A program made the position numbers and the translations under genes. A model generated the notes under the pieces. That model saw only the letters and a list, made by a program, of their open reading frames with translations. It ran no database searches and was not told where the DNA came from. From Actinoplanes ianthinogenes (lineage in GTDB: Bacteria; Actinomycetota; Actinomycetes; Mycobacteriales; Micromonosporaceae), in assembly GCF_018324205.1 (NCBI RefSeq), contig NZ_AP023356.1, positions 1,240,001 through 1,304,000 on the forward strand: a DNA stretch of 64,000 bases. Reading direction: 5' to 3'. Below are positions 8,559 through 17,239 of this stretch, piece by piece; position 1 is the stretch's first letter; every line of letters starts with the position of its first letter.

Positions 8559-9383
8559 ATGAGTGTGCGAGTCTTCCTCTCCTATGCTCACGACGACGAT
8601 CCACATCGATCGGCGGTCCGCGAGCTGTGGCACTTCCTGCGCCGTAACGGCATCGACGCACGCTGTGACATGGACACGTCGCTGCGCCGCAACTGGACCC
8701 ACTGGATGGAGCAAGAGCTCGCCGACGTCGACTTCGTGCTGGTGATCGCGTCGCCGGCGTACCGGAGCCGGGCGGAGAACGGCGCCGTCACCGGGTCCGG
8801 CAACGGCGTGGAGTACGAAGCCGGCCTGATCCGCGAGATGCTGTACGCCGACCGGGCACGCTGGTTCTCCCGGATCCTGCCGGTGCTGCTGCCCGGCCGC
8901 AGCGCCGGTGAGATCCCGTCGTTCCTGCTCCCGACGAGCTCCACCGTCTACACGATCGAGAGTTTCACGGTGCCGGGCGCCGAGCAGTTGCTCCGGCACC
9001 TCACCGCCCAGCCCGACGAGATCACCCCCGCGCTGGGCGTCGTCCCGAGACTGCTCCCCCGGGCGGCGCCGGTGCTGGCGTACGACTACCCCACGGTCCC
9101 GCCGGAGGAGCTCGTCGAGGCGCTGGCCCAGCTGCCGATCACCCAGACCCGGGCGACCCGGGCGCACTTCACCGGGATGATCGAGGAACGGCTGGGCGAG
9201 CGACTGGACGTCGACCCCGGGGATCAGCCGACCGCGTACGTCCGTGCCCTGCTATCCGCGCTGGCCACCCGGCCGGGCGGTCTGCCCGCGCTGGCGGAGG
9301 TGGTCCAGCAGCTGTACTCGGACAGGCCCGGTGACGTGGCGAAACTGGGCGAACTGGCCTACCGGGAGGAGCCGTTCGACTGA
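8559..9383 (+). CDS. SEFIR/TIR-like effector with C-terminal adaptor (EAD-like) domain
   Basis: 274 residues. Residues ~1-145 are a SEFIR/TIR-type domain: strand-A motif VRVFLSYAHDDD, then LRRNGIDARCDMD, ADVDFVLVIASPAYRSR and VEYEAGLIREML. Residues ~185-274 are a separate all-helical domain (ELVEALAQLPI, ALATRPGGLPALAEVVQQL, KLGELAYREE) of the effector-associated-domain type that, in the NTP-dependent conflict systems described by Aravind and colleagues, recruits an effector to its activator by homotypic binding. The N-terminal domain of the VMAP-like protein at 11885-13357 has the same pattern. Likely role: cytosolic effector of the 8.5-17.2 kb system; whether it is an NADase or a scaffold cannot be told. 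Confidence 0.82.
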   Translation: MSVRVFLSYAHDDDPHRSAVRELWHFLRRNGIDARCDMDTSLRRNWTHWMEQELADVDFVLVIASPAYRSRAENGAVTGSGNGVEYEAGLIREMLYADRARWFSRILPVLLPGRSAGEIPSFLLPTSSTVYTIESFTVPGAEQLLRHLTAQPDEITPALGVVPRLLPRAAPVLAYDYPTVPPEELVEALAQLPITQTRATRAHFTGMIEERLGERLDVDPGDQPTAYVRALLSALATRPGGLPALAEVVQQLYSDRPGDVAKLGELAYREEPFD

Positions 9384-9616
9384 TACGAACATCATCCGGT
9401 CAGCCGATGAACACGGAGCCAGTTGGTCGATGACACGATGTGGCCGAACCGCTTGGATGGGCTAGCGCTCTCCGTATGCGACACCCGGCAATACCGCCAA
9501 TTCTGGCAAATCAGGAAGAACTCGGCAGTATATTCAGGATATTTCAGTTCGCAGCCACCCGGTGCGCGCTGATCTCTTTTGGACGTCATCTCCGTTATGA
9601 GGGTGTGCTGACAACA
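9384..9616. other. Intergenic leader before the precursor gene, AT-richer than surroundings
   Basis: 233 bp without a credible gene. The part around 9520-9545 (AGTATATTCAGGATATTTCAG) is distinctly AT-richer than the rest of the window, suggesting the promoter region of the precursor gene. I could not define a -35/-10 pair with consensus spacing. GAGGG at 9599-9603 probably serves as ribosome site for the ATG at 9617. Confidence 0.4.
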
Positions 9617-9793
9617 ATGCCGCAAGACTCGGACGTCCGGACCGAAGTGCCGGACCTCAGCCGTCATACCCTGGCCGAGGTCGGTGAGCTCGACAGCGCG
9701 GCTCTGGGAAAGACACCCGAGGCGCTGCTGCGCCGGGTCGACCAGCCGAGTCAGAGCATCAGCGGTTACAATCCGCAGCGACTCACCGACTGA
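9617..9793 (+). CDS. RiPP-like precursor peptide, FxsA-like leader
   Basis: 58 residues. The N-terminal two thirds looks like an FxsA-type leader: VPDLSRHTLAEVGELD followed by ALGKTPEALLRRV, i.e. PDL..h.L.el..LD....L...LRRV. The C-terminal tail after Arg-Val-Asp-Gln-Pro is Ser/aromatic-rich and ends SISGYNPQRLTD, unlike the FxSxx terminus of classic FxsA peptides. It lies 143 bp upstream of an HExxH peptide-modification enzyme, the expected partner. ATG start at 9617 with GAGGG about 14 bases upstream; an in-frame GTG at 9605 is too close to that site. The modified residues and cleavage site are unknown; Tyr, Asn, Asp and Arg of the tail are candidates. Confidence 0.7.
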   Translation: MPQDSDVRTEVPDLSRHTLAEVGELDSAALGKTPEALLRRVDQPSQSISGYNPQRLTD

Positions 9794-9936
9794 CCGCAAT
9801 CCCCTGATCGGGACCGCCGGGCGCGTGCGCGGTGCCTTGCGAGGCGCGTGCCCGGCGACGACAATCGGCGACGGCCGCTGGCCGTTCGCCGGCGCCGACA
9901 CGGTGCCCGGGAACCGAGCATCGTCGAGGACCGTCG

Positions 9937-11754
9937 TTGACCGCCAACCAGCGAGACGCCACCGCAGCGCTGCCCACCCACCGGCTGCCGCAGCCGGACT
10001 TCGCCGGCCTCAGCAACGGCACCGGCACCGCCGAGGCGATGCGCCGGCTCGCCACCTCGGAGCGGAGCTGGCGGCTGGTCGCACTGCGTTCGGTGCGCGA
10101 GGCGCTGGCCGCCGACCCGGACGCCACCGGGCCGCTCGCCCCGGTCTCGCAGGCGTGGGACCTGCTCCTGAGTGCCGAGCGCGCCTCGCCGGCCGGCTTC
10201 GAGGCGGCGCTGACCTACCCGCAGACCGGCATCTGGGCCGCCCACCTGCTGCGCCGGCTGCGCGCGGTGGTCACCGACCCGGCGCCGCTCTGGACCGATG
10301 TCGGGTACCTGCATCTGCTGGCCGCCGCCGCGGCGATCCGGGCCGGCGTCGACTTCAGCATCACCGTGCCGGTCCGGGCCGGCGCCGTCGTGCTGCCCGG
10401 CCTGGGGCACGCGGTGCTGGCGGACACCCCGGAGGCCGGCACCGCCGAGGTGCGGCGGTCCGGTCCGGTGGTCGAGATCGCCGCGGGCGGGCAGACGGTA
10501 CGCCGGGGCGGCCCCGGCTGGCGCGACCTGCCGGCCTGTGCCGCCGAGCACGACGGCGCCCGGATCGCCGTGCTGCTGGACGACATCGACCCTTATCGGA
10601 ACCTGCGCGGCTGGTCCGCCCCCGCTCCCCTGCCGGACGCCGACGTGCGGCGCTGGCGGGCGCTGCTCACCGACGCCTGGCGGCTGCTGGTCGAGCAGGA
10701 CCGGGAGCGGGCCGAGGCGGTGGCCGCGGCGATGACGATCGTGGTGCCGCTGCCGGCCGCCCAGCCGTACCGGCCGCTCAGCGCCACCTGCGACGAGGCG
10801 TTCGCCGCCGTGCTCGCATCGATGCCGGACGATACCGAGCAGCTCGCGGTGACCATGATCCACGAGACCCAGCACGTCGCTCTGGGCGCGTTGCTGCACC
10901 TCATCCCGCTGGTGGAGCGCAACGACGGCGCCCGCCGGTACGCGCCCTGGCGCGACGATCCCCGCCCGGTCAGCGGCCTGCTCCAGGGTGTCTACGCGTT
11001 CATCGGGATCACCGGCTTCTGGCGCCACCGCCGGCACAGCACCGACGACCGGACCGCCGAGTTCGAGTTCGCCCTCTGGACCGTCCAGCTGCGCCGCGTG
11101 CTGACCGCGCTGACCGGCGACCCGGACCTGACCGAGCACGGCCGTGACCTGGTCAGCGGGCTGACCGTCACGGTCGGCGGCTGGGCCGCGGACCCGGTCG
11201 ACCCCCGGGCCGGGCGGCTCGCCGCGCTGGCCGCCGACGACCACTACGGTCAGTGGCGGGCGTACCACCTGCCGGTCGGCCCCACCCGGCTGGACGGCCT
11301 GCTCGACGCCTGGCGGGCCGGGGCGCCCCAGCCGAAACCGGCCGGCGTGGACGGCCTCGACGACCCCCGCCCGGTCACCGACACGAGCGTCCGCTGGCTC
11401 GACGGGCGGGCCGTGCTGGCCCGGGTGCTGCTGGCCGAGCCGGAGCGCTTCGCCCGGATCACCGACCGGCCGGAGACGGTGACCACCGAGGTTCCCGGCG
11501 CGCTGCCGCCCGACCTGGATCTGCTCGCCGGCCACCCGGAACGGGCCCGCGACGGCTATCTCGCGGCGATCGCGGCGGCCCCGGCCGACCCCCGGCCGTG
11601 GCTGGGCCTGGGCCTCGCCCTGGCCGAGCTCGGCGCGCCGGACAACGCGGCGGTGCGCCGGCCGGAGCTGGTCCGGGCGATGGCCCGGGCGTTCGACGCC
11701 GCCGGCGAGGAGATCCCGGCGCTCCGTCTGATCGATTGGCTGGGGAGCTACTGA
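9937..11754 (+). CDS. Stand-alone HExxH motif peptide-modification enzyme
   Basis: 605 residues from a TTG start that has GAGGA six bases upstream; starting at an earlier ATG would add an Arg/Pro-rich shadow stretch. The motif MIHETQHVALGALLHLIPLV places HExxH at residues 309-313, with a further conserved-looking HRRHSTDDRTAEFEFALW region about 60 residues later. This matches the HEXXH domain (TIGR04267-type) found as the C-terminal extension of FxsB-like radical SAM maturases or as separate proteins beside RiPP precursors; related members are thought to be metal-dependent beta-hydroxylases. Here no radical SAM gene is present nearby. Likely acts on the peptide encoded at 9617-9793. The C-terminal ~90 residues look TPR-like (PRPWLGLGLALAELG). 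Confidence 0.85.
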   Translation: MTANQRDATAALPTHRLPQPDFAGLSNGTGTAEAMRRLATSERSWRLVALRSVREALAADPDATGPLAPVSQAWDLLLSAERASPAGFEAALTYPQTGIWAAHLLRRLRAVVTDPAPLWTDVGYLHLLAAAAAIRAGVDFSITVPVRAGAVVLPGLGHAVLADTPEAGTAEVRRSGPVVEIAAGGQTVRRGGPGWRDLPACAAEHDGARIAVLLDDIDPYRNLRGWSAPAPLPDADVRRWRALLTDAWRLLVEQDRERAEAVAAAMTIVVPLPAAQPYRPLSATCDEAFAAVLASMPDDTEQLAVTMIHETQHVALGALLHLIPLVERNDGARRYAPWRDDPRPVSGLLQGVYAFIGITGFWRHRRHSTDDRTAEFEFALWTVQLRRVLTALTGDPDLTEHGRDLVSGLTVTVGGWAADPVDPRAGRLAALAADDHYGQWRAYHLPVGPTRLDGLLDAWRAGAPQPKPAGVDGLDDPRPVTDTSVRWLDGRAVLARVLLAEPERFARITDRPETVTTEVPGALPPDLDLLAGHPERARDGYLAAIAAAPADPRPWLGLGLALAELGAPDNAAVRRPELVRAMARAFDAAGEEIPALRLIDWLGSY

Positions 11755-11884
11755 ACACTTGCTGGGCGCGGCGACATCAGTACTATCAGTAGTCACATGT
11801 CGCTCACCGTTTCCGTGGCGTCCCCGCGCCCGGACCGGCGGAGAGGAGCCCCCCGGTGCGAGATCCCGCGTGCCGAGGTCGCCG

Positions 11885-13357
11885 GTGAACGGCGGGCCAC
11901 CGGGGGACGGGGCGGACCGCACGCGGTCCGACATCCAGAACGAGATCGCGGACATCCTGGTACGCAGTCACGCCTTCGAAACGGTCCCGGACCGGGAGCG
12001 TCTCCTGCACGCGGTGAGCGAGCGCTACCACGGCATCCCGCCGGTCGAGCCGGTGCATCACGCCATGACCCACCTGCGGCTGATCGTCCGCACCTGTGCC
12101 GGGGTCGACTGCCTGGCCCTGCTGGTCGAGCAGGCCCGGACCCGGCTGGACGGGCCGGCCACCCTGCGGCTGCTCCAGCTGGCCGACGAGTGGGACGGCG
12201 TGCAGAACTTCAGCGACGACGAGTGGCGCACCATCCGGGACATCTTCCAGCAGCTCGACATCGCCCGGGTCTCGAACATCAACGAGCTGTTCCGGCGCGC
12301 GGTGCGCTCCCGGCTGCCTGCCCCACCGGCGCACTGCCGCAGCCCGTGGCACATCTTCGTGCACCTGGCCGGGCTCAACGCCGACGACCAGGGCGTCCCG
12401 CTGTTCATGGTGTTCCTCTGGCAGGTCGCCGACGCCGTCGAGGACGCCGTCGGCCGCCCGCTCAAACGCCTGGTCAACCAACTCGGGCAGAAGTGGGGCA
12501 TCACCGCGGCGCTCCAGCGCCGGCTGTGGGCCCCGCCGCTGGCGGAGGCCGGGCCCGCGCAGTCGATGCTGCTGATCCTGATCGACCACCATCCGCTGCA
12601 CGAGCTGCGATACACCGTGACCTACTGGTACCAGTGGGACCCGGACCGCTGGGCGCCGCACCGGGGTGCCGACCAGGTGGTGGAGCGGCCGATGCTGGAG
12701 TCCGCGGTGCGCGCCATCGTCGAGACGGTGGAGAGCCAGTGGCCACTGGACGGCGGGCCGCTGCGGCTCGAGTTCGTGCTGCCGATGACGCTGCTCAACC
12801 TCCCGGTCGAACGGTGGAGCAAGGAGATCGACCCGGACGACGGCCCGGTGCCCTTCTACCGGCACTACCCGGTGGTGGTGCGCAGCCTCGACCGGATCCA
12901 GGAACGCACCCGGCACCGGGTCTGGCGGCGCCGCTGGCAGGTGCTGCGCGACACCCCGGGCGCCACGGTCTGCCTGTACAGCACCGGTGACCCGCCGCGG
13001 CTGGAGCAGGACATCGTGCTCGACGAGCGGGTCGTCACGCTGGTGCTCAGCGCGTCGCCGGAGCAGCCGAACGGCGCCCGGGAGATCCGGGTCGCGATCC
13101 GCACCGGGGTGCCGGTGCTGCTCTGGCACCGCGGGGGCGCCCCGGACCAACGGTTTCAGCAGGCGGTGGAGGATCTGCTGGCGTACGGCGGAATAGTCGA
13201 ACTGCCGGATCGTGCACAGCGGTTGAGGATCACGTCATCCAGGGATGACGATGACTTGGCGGACACCGGCCGCAATCTCGTCCTGTTGTGGGACGACCCG
13301 TCTCGGCTGCCCGACGAGCTCGGGCCCCCGGCGCCGGCAGGAGGCATCAGTCCGTGA
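11885..13357 (+). CDS. VMAP-type conflict-system adaptor (EAD + VMAP-M + VMAP-C)
   Basis: 490 residues. Residues ~15-100 form a helical effector-associated domain (QNEIADILVRSHAFETVPDR ... TCAGVDCLALLVEQARTRL), aligning in pattern with the C-terminus of the SEFIR protein at 8559-9383. Residues ~228-470 match the vWA-MoxR-associated protein C-terminal domain: MLLILIDHHP, YWYQWDPDRW, EFVLPMTLLNLPVERW, YPVVVRSLDRI, then a Cys/Asp-containing segment. In known ternary systems VMAP proteins link a MoxR/vWA switch to effectors; here the switch partner appears to be the NB-ARC/TPR ATPase downstream, overlapped by 4 bp (GTGA). GTG at 11885 is chosen for CGAGG six bases upstream; the frame is open to 11759. 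Confidence 0.82.
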   Translation: MNGGPPGDGADRTRSDIQNEIADILVRSHAFETVPDRERLLHAVSERYHGIPPVEPVHHAMTHLRLIVRTCAGVDCLALLVEQARTRLDGPATLRLLQLADEWDGVQNFSDDEWRTIRDIFQQLDIARVSNINELFRRAVRSRLPAPPAHCRSPWHIFVHLAGLNADDQGVPLFMVFLWQVADAVEDAVGRPLKRLVNQLGQKWGITAALQRRLWAPPLAEAGPAQSMLLILIDHHPLHELRYTVTYWYQWDPDRWAPHRGADQVVERPMLESAVRAIVETVESQWPLDGGPLRLEFVLPMTLLNLPVERWSKEIDPDDGPVPFYRHYPVVVRSLDRIQERTRHRVWRRRWQVLRDTPGATVCLYSTGDPPRLEQDIVLDERVVTLVLSASPEQPNGAREIRVAIRTGVPVLLWHRGGAPDQRFQQAVEDLLAYGGIVELPDRAQRLRITSSRDDDDLADTGRNLVLLWDDPSRLPDELGPPAPAGGISP

Positions 13358-16300
13358 CCGACCACCCCTCGCGGATCGAGGAGCGCGCGGTACGCCTGCC
13401 CGGAGGCCTCGTCGCGCAATGGCCGGCACTCGCCGTCCCGGTCGACCCGTCGCTCACCGCCGCGTTCGGCCTGCTGGATCCGGCGTGGGAGCTGGAGCTC
13501 ATCGTCGACCAGCACTACTCGATGGCGGTCTGGGCGGACGCCCTGGACCGGTTCGCCGCCGCCCTGGAGACCGCCGGCGACCAGCGCCGCACCGTGGTAC
13601 GCCGCGGCCTGCGGGTGCCGGCCGCCGGAACGGTACGGCTCACCGGCCCGGAGCCCGGCCCGGGCACCCGGCTGACCCTGATCTTCACCGACGGCGCGGC
13701 CCCCGGCTGGGCCAACGGCGTGCCGTTCCGCCGCATGCGCCAGTGGGCCACGGCCGGCGCGGTCGCGGTGGTGCACCTGCTCCCCCAGGCGATGTGGCGC
13801 CGCTGGGGGCTGCCGGTGGAGCGGCTCCGGCTCTACCGGGACGGCGACGGGCCGGTGCACAACGCCACCCTCGGCCGGGAGCCGCTGGACGGGATCCTCA
13901 CCGCGGTCCCGGACGGTGTCGTCCCGGTGCCGGTCCTCGAGTTCGGATCGTCCTGGATGGAGGCCTGGGTCCGGCTGCTGGCCCACTCCGGCCCGGCCGA
14001 CGCCCACCTGGCCTGCCTGCTGCTGCCGGCGACCGCGCCGGCCGTCGTCGTCCCGGGCGCGGCGTCCGACCCGATCGCGTCGTTCCGGTCCGCGGTCTCG
14101 CCGAAGGCGACCGAGCTGGCCACCCGGCTGGCCGCCGCGGCGCCGCTGAACCTGGACGTGATGCGGCTGATCCAGGCCACCCTGCTGCCCCAGTCGGAAC
14201 CCGCCCACCTGGCCGAGATCCTGGTCGCCGGGCTGGTGCGGCCGGTCGATCCGGGTCCGGCCGCGGACGCCGACGGCCTGGTGACCCACGAGTTCATCCC
14301 CGGCGCCCGAGCCGAGCTGCTCACCGCGTCGCCCCGCGCGGACACCCTGCGGGTGGTCCGCATCCTCGACTCCTACCTCGGTGAGCACGTTCCGGCGGTC
14401 CGCCGGATGGCGGCCACGCTCGACGATCCGGACCGGGCCGGCGATGTCCCCGTCCTGCCGGGCGAACGGTCGATCACCGAGGTCCACGTCACCGTCCTGC
14501 GGGCGCTCGCGTTCCGGTACCGGCAACCGGCCGCGCTCCTGCAGGAACAGGTGGATCGAATGGCGCCCGCGGGGTCGCCGAGCTCCGGCTCGGTGCCCGC
14601 GCCCGACGCGGTGGAGGACCACATGACACAGCCCCTGGAATCGGATCCCGTGCCGCGGGCGGTCGCGCCCGCCCCACCCCGGCCGGCCGTGCGAGTGCCC
14701 ACCATCTGGGGAAACGTGCCACCGCGCAACCCGAACTTCACGGGTCGCACCGAGGTGCTGGAACAGCTCAAGAACCCGCACGAGGGCGAGGCCACGGCGG
14801 TGCTGCCGGAGGCGTTGCACGGCATGGGCGGCGTCGGCAAGACCCAGGTCGTAGTCGAATACGTCTATCGCAATTCAGTCGATTACGACGTGGTCTGGTG
14901 GATCCCGGCGGAACGCCCCGCCCAGATCGCCTCCTCCCTGGTGGAGCTGGCGCAGAAACTCGGCCTCCCGGTGAAGGCCGAGGCGGCGGCGATCCCGGCC
15001 GTGCGTGAGGCGCTGCGGATCGGCGTGCCGTACCAGAACTGGCTGCTGGTCTTCGACAACGCGGACGCCCCGGCGACGGTCCGGGACTACTTCCCGATGG
15101 GCGGTCCCGGGCGGATCCTGGTGACGTCGCGCAACCCGCAGTGGAGCGCGGTGGCGCAGTCCGTGGAGGTGGACGTCTTCCGGCGCGAGGAGAGCATCGC
15201 CCTGCTCACCCGCCGGGCACCGAAGATCAGCGTCGAGCAGGCCGACAACCTCGCCGCCGTCCTCGGCGACCTGCCCCTGGCGATCGAGCAGGCCGGTGCG
15301 TGGCTCGGCGAGACCGGCATGCAGGCCACCGAGTACCTCCGGCTGTTCAAGGACCAGCAGATCGCCCTGCTGGAGGTGTCCCCGCCGCCGGACTACCCGG
15401 TGCCGGTCGCGGCCGCGTGGAACGTGTCGCTCGACCATCTGGCCCGCAACCGTCCCGCGGCTCTGCGGTTGTTGCAGCTCTGTGCCCTGATGGCGCCGGA
15501 GCCGATCTCCCGCGCGCTGTTCTCCAGGGACCTGCGGGTGCAGATCAGCCCGGAGCTGGACACCACGCTGCGGGACCCGATCCAGCTGAACCGGGCGATC
15601 CGGGAGATCAACCGGTACGCGCTCGCCCGGATCGACCACGCGAAGAACACCATCCAGATGCACCGCCTGGTCCAGGCCGTCCTGGTCGAGCGGATGACGC
15701 CGGAGGAACGCGATCTCATGCGGCGCGGCGCGCACCAGGTGCTGGCCAGCAACGACCCGGGCGAACCCCGCGATCGCGACTCCTGGCCCAAGTACGGCAT
15801 GCTCTATCCGCACCTGTCGGCCTCCGACGCGGTCACCGAGGCGGAGCTGCCCTGGGTCCGCGACCTCGTGATCAACGAGGCGAAATACCACTCCTACTTC
15901 GGCAACGTCGCCGAGGCGCTGGAGATCGCGGAGACGGCCTATCGGGCGTGGGGCGAACGACTCGGCCAGAACGACGGGCAGACCCTGCAGATCGGCCGCT
16001 GGTACGGCTACACCCTGTTCACCGTCGGCCGGTACGAGGAGGCCGCCGCACTCAACGCCCACCTGCGCGACATCTATCTCCAGGAGGTCGGCCCCGACCA
16101 CGAGGAGACCCTGGAGGCGATCCAGGCGGTCGCCTCCGACCTGCGCGTGCAGGGCCGGTTCGGCGAGTCGCTCGAGCTGTCCCAGGACGTGTACGACCGC
16201 TGCGTGCGGCTGGCCGACGTCGATGACCCGCTGGCCCTGAACGCCGCGCACAACCTGGCCGTGAGCATGCGCCTGGCCGGGCAGTTCGAGGCGGCGCGCC

Positions 16301-17181
16301 GGGTCGACCAGGACACCTACGAGCGCAAGGTCCGCGCCTTCGGGCAGAACCACGAGGAGTCGCTGCGCGCGATGCGCGGCGTCCTGATCGACCGCCGCCA
16401 GCTGGGTGACTACCTGACGTCGCGGGAGGAGTTCGAGCGGCTGGCCACGACGTTCGCGGAGAGTCTCGGCGAGCGCGACCCGCAGACGGTGGAGACGTTG
16501 CGCAGCCTGTCGGTCACCCGCCGCAAGGCCGGCGACCACAAGCTGGCGTTGAAGCTCTCCGCCTCGGTGTTCGACCTCTACGACTCCGACCGCGCCCTCG
16601 GGCCGGACAACCCGACCACGATGCAGGCCGCCCTCAACCTGTCCCTGGACCTGCGCCAGGCCGGCGAGATGGAACGGGCCGCGGAGGTGGCGACGGAGAA
16701 TTTCCAGCGGTTCCGCAGCAAGCTCGGCAAGCTGCACCCGCACACCCTGGCCTCGGGCGGCAACCTGGCCATCATCCACCGGCTCAAGGGCGACGTGGAC
16801 CAGGCCGTCCAGCTCAACACCGCCACGCTGGAACGGCTGCGCGAGGCGCTGGGCGAGGACCACATCCTGACGCTGAGCTGCGCCACCAACCTGGCCAGCG
16901 ACCTGTTCGCCGACGGGCTGGTCCAGGAGGCGCACGACCTCGACAAGCCGAACCTGGAGCGGTACCGCGCCGTGATCGGCCAGGACCACCCGTCGACTTT
17001 GGCGGCGGCGCTGAACCTGGCCATCGACCTGCGGGCTCTGGGCCGCACCGAGGCGGCGTACGAGCTGCACAGCGACACCCTGAACCGGTATCACGAGGTG
17101 CTCGGCGCGGCCCACCCGGCCACCCGGGACGCGGCCCGGTGGGAGCGGGCCAACTGCGACATGGACGTCATGCCGCTGTGA
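13354..17181 (+). CDS. fxsT: FxSxx-COOH-type STAND protein: SAV_2336-like N-domain, NB-ARC, TPR
   Basis: 1275 residues. Residues ~1-400 resemble the SAV_2336 N-terminal region (ELELIVDQHYSMAVWADALD, RLTLIFTDGAAPGWANG, VAVVHLLPQAMWRRWGL, VTHEFIPGARAELLTASP). Residues ~455-780 are an NB-ARC ATPase: GNVPPRNPNFTGR entry motif, Walker A GMGGVGKT at 490-497, Walker B LLVFDNAD near 564-571, ILVTSRN, and the GLPL-like GDLPLAIEQAG. Residues ~840-1265 are tandem 42-residue TPR_10/12 repeats. This is the architecture annotated as FxSxx-COOH system TPR protein. Expected role: ATP-driven oligomerising sensor of the island, TPRs reading the trigger. AGGAGG lies ten bases before the GTG, which overlaps the VMAP stop (GTGA). 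Confidence 0.88.
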   Translation: MTDHPSRIEERAVRLPGGLVAQWPALAVPVDPSLTAAFGLLDPAWELELIVDQHYSMAVWADALDRFAAALETAGDQRRTVVRRGLRVPAAGTVRLTGPEPGPGTRLTLIFTDGAAPGWANGVPFRRMRQWATAGAVAVVHLLPQAMWRRWGLPVERLRLYRDGDGPVHNATLGREPLDGILTAVPDGVVPVPVLEFGSSWMEAWVRLLAHSGPADAHLACLLLPATAPAVVVPGAASDPIASFRSAVSPKATELATRLAAAAPLNLDVMRLIQATLLPQSEPAHLAEILVAGLVRPVDPGPAADADGLVTHEFIPGARAELLTASPRADTLRVVRILDSYLGEHVPAVRRMAATLDDPDRAGDVPVLPGERSITEVHVTVLRALAFRYRQPAALLQEQVDRMAPAGSPSSGSVPAPDAVEDHMTQPLESDPVPRAVAPAPPRPAVRVPTIWGNVPPRNPNFTGRTEVLEQLKNPHEGEATAVLPEALHGMGGVGKTQVVVEYVYRNSVDYDVVWWIPAERPAQIASSLVELAQKLGLPVKAEAAAIPAVREALRIGVPYQNWLLVFDNADAPATVRDYFPMGGPGRILVTSRNPQWSAVAQSVEVDVFRREESIALLTRRAPKISVEQADNLAAVLGDLPLAIEQAGAWLGETGMQATEYLRLFKDQQIALLEVSPPPDYPVPVAAAWNVSLDHLARNRPAALRLLQLCALMAPEPISRALFSRDLRVQISPELDTTLRDPIQLNRAIREINRYALARIDHAKNTIQMHRLVQAVLVERMTPEERDLMRRGAHQVLASNDPGEPRDRDSWPKYGMLYPHLSASDAVTEAELPWVRDLVINEAKYHSYFGNVAEALEIAETAYRAWGERLGQNDGQTLQIGRWYGYTLFTVGRYEEAAALNAHLRDIYLQEVGPDHEETLEAIQAVASDLRVQGRFGESLELSQDVYDRCVRLADVDDPLALNAAHNLAVSMRLAGQFEAARRVDQDTYERKVRAFGQNHEESLRAMRGVLIDRRQLGDYLTSREEFERLATTFAESLGERDPQTVETLRSLSVTRRKAGDHKLALKLSASVFDLYDSDRALGPDNPTTMQAALNLSLDLRQAGEMERAAEVATENFQRFRSKLGKLHPHTLASGGNLAIIHRLKGDVDQAVQLNTATLERLREALGEDHILTLSCATNLASDLFADGLVQEAHDLDKPNLERYRAVIGQDHPSTLAAALNLAIDLRALGRTEAAYELHSDTLNRYHEVLGAAHPATRDAARWERANCDMDVMPL

Positions 17182-17239
17182 CCGTGCGGTGAGCTGAACT
17201 TCGCCCCGGCGACATCGGAGCCCCTTTAGATTCAGATCC

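Noticed and set aside
8559..9383. FxsC-type TIR protein of the FxSxx-COOH system
   Set aside because: Motifs fit SEFIR/TIR plus an EAD-like C-terminus better than FxsC, which has a different C-terminal domain.
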